From Isoetes taiwanensis (lineage: Eukaryota > Streptophyta > Lycopodiopsida > Isoetales > Isoetaceae), in the NCBI GenBank assembly GCA_021234155.1, contig JAJEKV010000003.1, positions 14,804,386-14,868,385 of the forward strand: DNA of 64,000 bases, in the 5' to 3' direction. The notes under the pieces are model-generated. The model had not been told where the DNA came from. It saw only the letters and a program-made list of their open reading frames with translations, and made no database searches. Positions 57,235 to 64,000 of this stretch are shown in pieces. Position 1 is the first letter of the stretch. Every line of letters starts with the position of its first letter. The position numbers and the translations under genes are program-made.

Positions 57235-57949
57235 CCACAGCCCCTCTAGTTGCCAGATGGGTGGCACCTACAGGTTCCACATCCCATTTTGTGTTGTACA
57301 TAGCGATGGCTTTGGGATAGTTTGCTCCACCCTAAAGTCTCTGTACTATGGTGGCAGGTTATCCATAGGTGCCTGCGTGTTAATGCCTTCCTACATCGCT
57401 ATGATCCTTGCATATCTGTAGTATGCCGACTCTGCCTTTCTGACGTTGAGGCTCTTAAGCACTGTCTCTTTGATTGTTCAGAGGTTCAACTAGCGTGGTC
57501 CTGGCTACAAGGTTTGTTTAATAGTACATTGGACTGTCGATACATCCTCTTGGCATCCTATCCTAATGCATGGTCCCCAGCTAAACAAAGGGCATTCCAT
57601 CTTGGTTCTGGTTGGCTCCTGTGGTCGATATAGGAGCGTCGCAGACATCACATCTTTCAGGGCATTTATTCATCTGCACCTGGTGTTATTACGGTGGCCC
57701 AGGAAAAGATACTAATAGCCTACGAATGTTCCTCCCTTGAATCAGAAATGATGGAATGCATCTGGATTCAGTATCTTCGAATTGATTCTTGTCGTTAGTC
57801 TCCTATTCTGGAGTAAGTACATTGTGCTCCAGGCTCGTGCTCCTGTGGCATCTTTTTATGCTTACATAGTTAGATGAGACATGTAAATTTTATGCTTCTT
57901 ATATGATTAATAAGTTTTTTGGCTTTCGTCCTTCAAAAAAAAAAAAAAA
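57235..57949 (+). pseudogene. LINE-B 3' part: zf-RVT region, 3' UTR and poly(A)
   Basis: Reads DSLLHPKVSVLWWQVIHRCL, CRLCLSDVEALKHCLFDC (zf-RVT with Cys and His ligands, near 57430-57475) and VQLAWSWLQG. The stop comes at about 57631, then a weakly coding tail. TATATGATTAATAAG is followed by 15 A at 57935-57949. Repeat R sequence begins straight after. It belongs to the same kind of LINE as the 32.4-33.1 kb block, and domain order fits, but about 60-100 residues between the two blocks are missing or unreadable. Confidence 0.7.
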
Positions 57950-57950
57950 G

Positions 57951-58240
57951 GGAACATGAGAAGATGCCAATTTGAGAGAGGTTTTGCATCTTTTTATCAA
58001 CTCCTTTACTTCATCTTTTGGTCTTGCATCTGATATTTGGTTGTTGCATTATGTGAAACTTCCACAGAGCACTAATTGCAGTTACAAGTTCCTTTTGGTG
58101 CTGCATCTTAGATTTGGTTGTTGCATAATGTGAATCATGCACATAGCACTAATTACAATTGCAGGTTACTATAGCTTATTGTCAATTATCAAATTGTCTA
58201 CCGTCTTAAATTGTTTTCCCATTTGCACCTATTTGGTATG
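57951..58240 (+). repeat. Dispersed repeat R, copy C
   Basis: Starts GGAACATGAGAAGATGCCAATTTGAGAG and runs through the two half-units to CAATTATCAAATTGTCT and CATTTGCACC. It matches 4205-4480 closely and copy A in part. It lies directly behind the LINE poly(A). Confidence 0.85.
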
Positions 58241-61200
58241 CTTTTTTTTATAATCATATAGTTGATTCTGTCATTTCTGTATTTTATTGAGATTGGTAGC
58301 AGATATTAGACATCAAAGTAAATTGAAGAAAACCACTATGATCATGACTTTGTAACTGAGGGGTCACATGAACATGGCTAGAAGTTGTTTGAAAGGAACA
58401 TAAAATTGCCATTAACCATGCTGCCAACCCAAAATGTTGGGGCCTGGCTAAGACACTATTTGCTTCAAGATTATCTATTTGCTTTCTGTGGTACATTAAG
58501 CACCTTCCACTACCATCAGAACAAACTAGAAATGGTTTGTTCCAGTCATGCAAGGCTAATGTTGGTTTAATTATTTTTGTTCTATATAAATATGACCATC
58601 ACTTGGTTGATAGAGTGCACTACTTGAATTTATCAGACTGACTGTATTTTCTACTAGGTTCTTACATAAATTTACCACCTCATTGTCTTGTATCCGCCCT
58701 GTTTCCAATTACTATTGACAAGCAGGCATGCAACTTCATTGTATAGGACATCAATAGCAACCTATCTTGATCTAACTCAAGGTGGCACATTGCCCCATGG
58801 ATTTCCCTAATTTCTGTTTTTCCTTAAAAATATATAGCATAGAATGCAGTTGCTTTGATTTTAGTTTCTTCACCTATTTCAATGCATACAGCCATGATTT
58901 TACCATTTGTTCATATTTGAAATTCATGCCACATGATAAAAATGAAATTGCATCGAACAACATCAACATTAGAGGTAGTTCTATCCTAACATTATGCCAT
59001 TGACATGATTTGGATTTGTAGGCAAAGTTCTTTAAGCAGCACTAACATTAGAAGTTGTGGTATTGCACTCAAACCATTCCAAGATTATGACATTGACGTC
59101 ATAATGGATGCCATACAAGATACAAGATACGAAATATAATGGATGCCTAAACACATATTTGTTTCCTTTGGCCATGGGAGACGTTAATTCAAGGGAAGAA
59201 GTTGTGCATCTTACTTATTTTTTATGTTCTCATATCAGGCTATCTTCAAAAGTAGTCGTGTTATCACCAGAGCTCCTTAATGATTCAAACAGGTTGGGTG
59301 ATTCTTTGGGTGCCACTGGATCCACCATACACAGATGCAAATGAGGGAAATAAAGGAAGTCAACTAGGCTGTACAGGTTGTAAGTTTCTTTCCCTTAACA
59401 TCATCTTCATGCATTTAGATTAAGTGGTACTATTTGCAAGCTTACTATACACATTATACTTTAATGTGGTTTCCATTTACAGTTCAGGTACACAAAGCGG
59501 ATCCACTAAAAGGGCTTGCACAAGGCACATCTGGATCATGCAACTGAACACCTCCTCATGATGTTTTTAGGCCATCTCCTCTCCCTCCAACCCCTCTATC
59601 ATTTCATGAGTTCTATGCCAATGCAGAAACTCTAAAAATATCATATCATGCAGCCTATCACCTCACAAGCTGCTCGGATTTCCATAGTTGCTACTGCCTT
59701 TGAGGCATCTCAAATGATGACTGTTCAAATGCGAATGTGTAATTTTATCTACTCTATTATAAGCTTCAAAGTTCAAGAAGTACATTGGACGGAATTGAAG
59801 GTCAGCCATACTTCCTCCATTTATGTTGTGCTTTATGCAGGTTGCTACTTAAAATTATGCTCAAACCACATTTTCCAATATGGTGCAGGTTGGAGTTTGT
59901 TAATGACATTGGTGTAGACAAAGCTGTGTGGATTCGCCATGACATAGGCCAATTATATGAAAATATTGTACAAACATTGAGGCTCCAAACCTTGAAGCAC
60001 AGTTAAAAAAAAGAACCTTGTCAACTTATTGCAGTTGTTTAATTCTTCGGTTTTCCATGGCTGCGTTTTTTCATCGTTTCAACAGTCAGAAAAGGGCCAG
60101 ACCTGATTTACTTCGCTCTTTTTGGTGCATCTTCCACTTAACGATGCACTAATTCCCAATCAATATCAGATTGTTAACAATGACTAAATGTATATAATAA
60201 ATATGTCACATTGTACCATTCCTTCCACGCATGGATCAAAAAGAGGGGGGTTAGTTATATCACTATTTTCGAGCCCTGCTTTCACGTTGAGAGCTCTATA
60301 AGTTAAAAACAAAATGAGCCACATTATTGGAAAAAGGCAGGGAAAAAGGCAAACCTATAGAGAAATACATAGCATTTTTGCATAACAGCACTTGCATTCC
60401 CTTGAACTTGCATTCATCATATTCGTCCACCAAGAAACTTTCAAAGCTTCTGTTTAAGTTAAGACATACTATAGTTAAAAAGAGCTGTCCAAAATCATTC
60501 CCATCACAGTATAGGGATACGAGCCCTCACCTGACAATAAATCTAGCCACAAGACCATCAATATTCAACTGCAAAACCACCACCCCCACAAATTACTACT
60601 AAAGCCCGGCAACGTCGGGCACCATAACTAGTCTATAGATTAGTTTGCTTTCATAGATCTTTGGTCTCTCTGGATGTTAAAAACCAAATCAAATCAATTC
60701 AATTCAATGCTCACTATAGCTATGTGCTCTTAACAAATGACTCATATTCATCTTAATCACCTTCAACAAGGAGCATTGCAGCAAGATCGGTTGCCCTCTC
60801 AACAAGATTTGTACAATGTAATGTGGCAATCACATTTTGTCTGCAAGGCATTATTAGTTTTCAAGGATTTGTTGCCAAAGTTAATCCTCCCTTGAGTTTC
60901 CAAAGAAAAAAACCATGTCCCAAAATGTGCATGACATTCAATCCACATTAGATATTGATTTAGTATAATTATGCTACATTAGAATATTTGTGGCATTATC
61001 ATTGTACTACTAAGGTTTCAAGAACATGCCAATAAGCCATTTATGAGCTCAAGCATGATTTCATTAATTGGAGAAAATAACGCAATTTTGAGAATTTTAA
61101 GCACACCTAATTTGCTCAAGCACCAATACTTTTACCTAGTTCTCGAGCCCAAGATACATGAGGTCACAAACATACACATATCCATACAAATTATGTGTTA

Positions 61201-61278
61201 TACTTGTACGTGAGACTTGTACAAGCTCAATAATGACCTTACAATCTACACCAATAATGAACATCAATAATTTTACTT
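58241..61278. other. About 3 kb without a recognised gene
   Basis: Short possible exons only. For example 59566-59680 contains PLPPTPLSFHEFYANAETL, and 59888-59998 contains LEFVNDIGVDKAVWIRHDI, each bordered by plausible AG/GT. They may be remnants of one host gene into which repeat R and the LINEs were inserted, but I cannot identify it. A run of Cys/Thr codons at 60327-60602 has no family likeness. Confidence 0.35.
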
Positions 61279-61281
61279 CAC

Positions 61282-61289
61282 TATAAAAG
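61282..61289 (+). promoter_or_regulatory. TATA box of small gene 1
   Basis: TATAAAAG 43 bp before the ATG. The surrounding AACATCAATAATTTTACTT and AGAGGTCATTCATC phrases recur before small gene 2. Confidence 0.75.
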
Positions 61290-61324
61290 CAGCTCCATTC
61301 GGTGATAGAGGTCATTCATCTTCC

Positions 61325-61567
61325 ATGGCTTCCTTGCCTCCTCGTCCGGAGCACATCCGATCCTTCAAGTGCTACTTGAGCTACAATGATCTGTGTGAAT
61401 GCTATAGAAATGGTGTTAATCTTGATCCATGGCTCCAGTCCAAAGCAGATGGTCCTGCGAGTGCTTGCAGGAAGCTCACTCGTGTTGTGGTCCACCTTTA
61501 TTGGCTTCCTGATCAGGAGATCTTTGAGCTAAATGGCATCACCTTAGCAGGTGTTGATGATGAGTGA
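61325..61567 (+). CDS. Small conserved protein, paralogue 1 (80 residues)
   Basis: ATG 61325, stop TGA at 61565-61567. It contains SFKCYLSYNDLCECYRNGV, LDPWLQSKADGP, LTRVVVHLYWLP and ELNGITLAGVDDE. It has no signal peptide or membrane segment. The same frame, length and promoter are found in paralogue 2, and conserved positions are concentrated in the SYNDL, LDPxLxSKAxG, H-L-x-WLP and GIT-A-DDE segments, which argues for a real, selected protein. The family is unknown to me. The pair lies beside a DUF7869 gene and may be accessory genes of that transposon. Confidence 0.7.
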   Translation: MASLPPRPEHIRSFKCYLSYNDLCECYRNGVNLDPWLQSKADGPASACRKLTRVVVHLYWLPDQEIFELNGITLAGVDDE

Positions 61568-61965
61568 ATCGTTGAAGACTTGTATACCTGCCAAGGATAT
61601 AATAATGATATATGAGCACTTCTATAGTATGTAAGGATGTAATAAGCATAATCAATGTTATCAGTGATGACTACTGTATCTGTTAAGGATATAATAATGA
61701 TATGAGCACCTATGAACTATGTAAGGATGTAACAGCACAATGAATATTATCTGATGTGTCATACCTGAGTATAGTGTAAGGTTGTGCTCTTCGACCTCCA
61801 CTTTATTTGCAAGCAGTCCCTAATGTCAATCACACCTAAATTACTGAAGCACAAATACTTTTACTTTATCCACAAAGCATGTTTTCACTTGATATGAGCC
61901 TTACATACGCTCAATAATGGCGCTACAGTCTACCCCAATAATTCACATCAATAATTTTACTTGAC

Positions 61966-61973
61966 TATAAAAG
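61966..61973 (+). promoter_or_regulatory. TATA box of small gene 2
   Basis: TATAAAAG, again exactly 43 bp before the start codon, in a promoter repeated from 61282. Confidence 0.75.
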
Positions 61974-62008
61974 CAGCTCACTTCGGGGCTAGAGGTCATT
62001 CATCTCCC

Positions 62009-62251
62009 ATGGATTTTTCGCCTTCTTCTGTTCACCACATCGAGGCGATCAAGTGCTCAATGAGCTACAATGATCTTGTCGGTTGCCTAGATAGGGGTAT
62101 TCTTCTTGATCCCTACCTGCGATCCAAAGCTATGGGCGCTGAGATTCGCTGCCCTGGGCTAATTCGTGTTATGATCCACCTCATTTGGCTTCCTGAGCGC
62201 AATAGCTATGAGATATCAGGGATCACTCCTGCAGCTGGTGACGATGAATGA
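62009..62251 (+). CDS. Small conserved protein, paralogue 2 (80 residues)
   Basis: Start chosen at ATG 62009 (MDFSPSSVHHIEAIKC), because it matches the length and promoter spacing of paralogue 1; an in-frame extension upstream has no ATG. It shares SYNDL, LLDPYLRSKAMG, LIRVMIHLIWLPE and ISGITPAAGDDE with the first protein, roughly half of positions by eye. It is convergent with the DUF7869 gene that ends at 62387. The 3' flanks of both genes are rich in ATAATGATAT and ATGTAAGGATGTAA repeats (61597-61735). Confidence 0.7.
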   Translation: MDFSPSSVHHIEAIKCSMSYNDLVGCLDRGILLDPYLRSKAMGAEIRCPGLIRVMIHLIWLPERNSYEISGITPAAGDDE

Positions 62252-62386
62252 ATCACCTGTTCAGCATTGTATAATGTAAGAGCTCTTGTGTTGAGATGAA
62301 AAATGCAGAGCGTAATGAATAATAACTAGTCGATTGTAACTTGCATATGATGAAGTATTTATGTAAAAGAGCATTAATGCCATACC

Positions 62387-64000
62387 TCAAGAGTTCTCAT
62401 CATCGTCGTTAGCTTCTTTAGCCATTAATTCTTGCAACTGAGCCCCCACACTACTGGGGATCACCACTGACAACGGCCTGGTCTCTACGGCCCAACCGTA
62501 GTCTATTGTTTTCAAATGTTGGTAGTGTGGCGGGTCATTAGGATTGGGTCTCCAATTCTTGCTCCAGCAATCCCTATACTGCATTGCATATGAGGTTCCC
62601 TTCCTGGCAACAGGCTCAAACCAAGAGACAAACACCTCTTCGTAATGTGGGAGATTAGGGTCCTCTATTGGGTCCTCTTCTGCAAAAGCCATCCACGTTG
62701 GGCAGTTATCATGTGGCCTGATTAGCAAGAGCATTCCTTTCTTGACATCTTGGTAGGGGTCGAATATTTCAATTGGGTTCTTGGGTCTAGCCGAGAAAGG
62801 CCCTACGTAATGAGATGCTTCAATGTGCTCATCCACAAACACGTTTTCGGGTTCTTCCAATGCACTTTGCCTGGTGCTGGGCCAGAAATCCTGAATGACA
62901 GCTCTACCGGGCTGCACATCCCCAAGCACTCGCAGCAAGGTGGACCACTAGTCAATAACTTCATTCATATATGTGTTGGACCATGAGTTATCGCCAGCTC
63001 TAGAAATAGCTGCCCAATGCATCATGTACTTGACAATAGAAGCTCTCAATGCACCTATATCTTTCAAGCTCCCATATGGCTGCACGACCTTAGGTGACCC
63101 TCTCGGAATCATAGGTAAACCTTGGGCATCCTCCTTCCACATTCTGATTCCCTTTTCAGGGAGCCACTCCCTATGCCCTGGCCTCATCTTGTAGAACATT
63201 AGTGGCCATCCATCCTTCATGCAGAACTTGAAGAGTAGAGGTTCCAAATGACCACATAAACGGTCCTTCTTATCAGGGATAAAACCTTTCACGAATTCCT
63301 TCCAATTAGGAACCTCTAACACAAGGTAAGGTGAAGGAGACTTTGAACCACACTGCCTGAAGAGTTGCATAAGCTCTGGAATAGTCAATGCATCTGATCT
63401 TCTCATTAGAGTAGAGTAGTTTCCAAAGAGGGCATCTATGTCATCGTGGGTGTGTCCAACCATCATGAATCCCAGCTGCACTTGATCAAAGACACCTAAC
63501 CAAACCAAGTATGACAAGTAAGAGAAAAGATATCTATTCTTATTTTGACCTGAGCAATTATCTAACTGCAAGTAAAGCCTCATAGGCAACTTGTTCGGTA
63601 CCATAGGGCCCTTGTTAGGAGGCATAAAATCATTTCTACTGCCATTTACCATTTTTGTCCTAAGGGCATCTGTGTTTAAAATTGCTCCACCCCAGCAGCT
63701 TTCAGGACGATCTGTATCTCTCAAATGGCCCCAATTATCCTCAGATTTATTCTCCAGTGTCTTCAAAGTATGATTCAAGGATCCCACATGAAAATTAGAA
63801 TCATCAGGCCAGAGGTCCAGTGAGAAGTGGCCCAAGGCACCTATACCATGCCCGTGCATGAGAGCACCTGTAACACTCACCTTCAGTCGTTCACCCCTCC
63901 ATACAGACTTTGCTAGCTTTTCTAGACGAGGGACCATGGTCTTATTCTGATCCATCTTGTCATGTATAATGGTTAAAGCGTGCTCAGGAGATCTATGAGA
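62387..64000 (-). CDS. DUF7869-type protein, partial (5' end beyond the window)
   Basis: Minus-strand frame open from the window edge. IIHDKMDQNKTMVPRLEKL corresponds to the DGMDQKKTTIP block of the 53.5-kb protein. MRLYLQLDNCSGQNKNRYLF and FMMVGHTHDDIDALFGNYST match its LQLDN and GHTHDQIDQMF blocks. One in-frame TAG at 62948-62950 is followed by the same frame to 62387, including KKGMLLLIRPHDNCPTWMAF and a VSWFEP stretch like the small C-terminal barrel of the other copy. It is longer between the first and second blocks (about 60 extra residues). It is probably the transposase of a third element running off the right side. The single stop may be a mutation or a short intron. Confidence 0.75.

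Larger units (their letters stand above)
4542..57949 (+). mobile_element. LINE-B, a non-LTR retrotransposon split by nested insertions
   Basis: Four plus-strand blocks read in order as one L1-type element: ORF1 and endonuclease with the start of RT (4542-8542), RT middle (18802-19226), RT C-terminal part (32444-33145), and zf-RVT to a 15-base poly(A) (about 57235-57949). The first two joins are strong, because removing the intervening element and one target-site duplication restores a continuous RT reading. The last join, over 33146-57235, is plausible by domain order but not proven. The flanks share AACATG(G)AGAA at 4532-4542 and 57953-57962, a likely target-site duplication in repeat R. Coordinates cover everything nested inside. 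Confidence 0.7.

Overview
The window looks like a transposon-dense stretch of a land-plant genome. The evidence is: plant-type LINE and Ty3 chromovirus proteins, GT-AG introns, TATA boxes at eukaryotic spacing, and a broken piece of a plant malonyl-CoA:ACP malonyltransferase gene. The gene mix, with DUF7869-type proteins and several self-contained DNA transposons, suggests a large-genome seed-free plant such as a fern or relative, but that part is only inference. I see no intact host gene.

Layout. 1-1.9 kb holds the 3' end of one LINE. From about 4.5 to 57.95 kb there appears to be one second LINE, split by later insertions. It reads ORF1 and endonuclease (4.9-7.9 kb), then reverse transcriptase (RT) (8.0-8.54, 18.80-19.23 and 32.44-33.15 kb), then probably the C-terminal zinc finger and poly(A) (57.24-57.95 kb). 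Three of the breaks are explained. A 10.25-kb Mutator-like DNA transposon (8543-18791) is flanked by a 10-bp target-site duplication. A 13.2-kb Ty3 LTR retrotransposon (19227-32443) is flanked by ATGTT. A second LTR begins at 33146. Between 34.7 and 57.2 kb lie LTR-element debris, the malonyltransferase pseudogene, a degraded hAT transposase carrying a Harbinger-type MITE, a direct-repeat pair, and a complete 8.2-kb DNA transposon of another kind (48820-57006). At the right edge (61.3-64 kb) are two small paralogous genes and part of another DUF7869 gene.

The most striking content is a cargo module shared by two DNA transposons with unrelated transposases. Each carries a gene encoding a ParB-like domain joined to a bacterial-type N6/N4 DNA methyltransferase. 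In each it is divergent from the transposase gene, and between the two genes lies a regular array of near-palindromic sites: GAACGGTGCCGTTC every 74 bp in the first element, GTATTCCSGAATAC about every 42 bp in the second. Both periods are close to whole numbers of DNA turns. I infer a self-marking or self-regulating system in which the ParB-methyltransferase binds or modifies its own array. Both methyltransferase genes here are frame-disrupted, so these copies are probably decaying.

A second unusual feature is in the Ty3 element. Upstream of gag-pol it has two accessory transcription units. Each is preceded by a pair of 67-bp hairpin sequences and a TATAAATAG box. The first unit encodes a protein whose first ten residues are exactly the histone H3 tail (MARTKQTARK).

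Limits: reading-frame repairs, domain calls and target-site duplications were made by eye. No database search, alignment score or structure prediction was possible.
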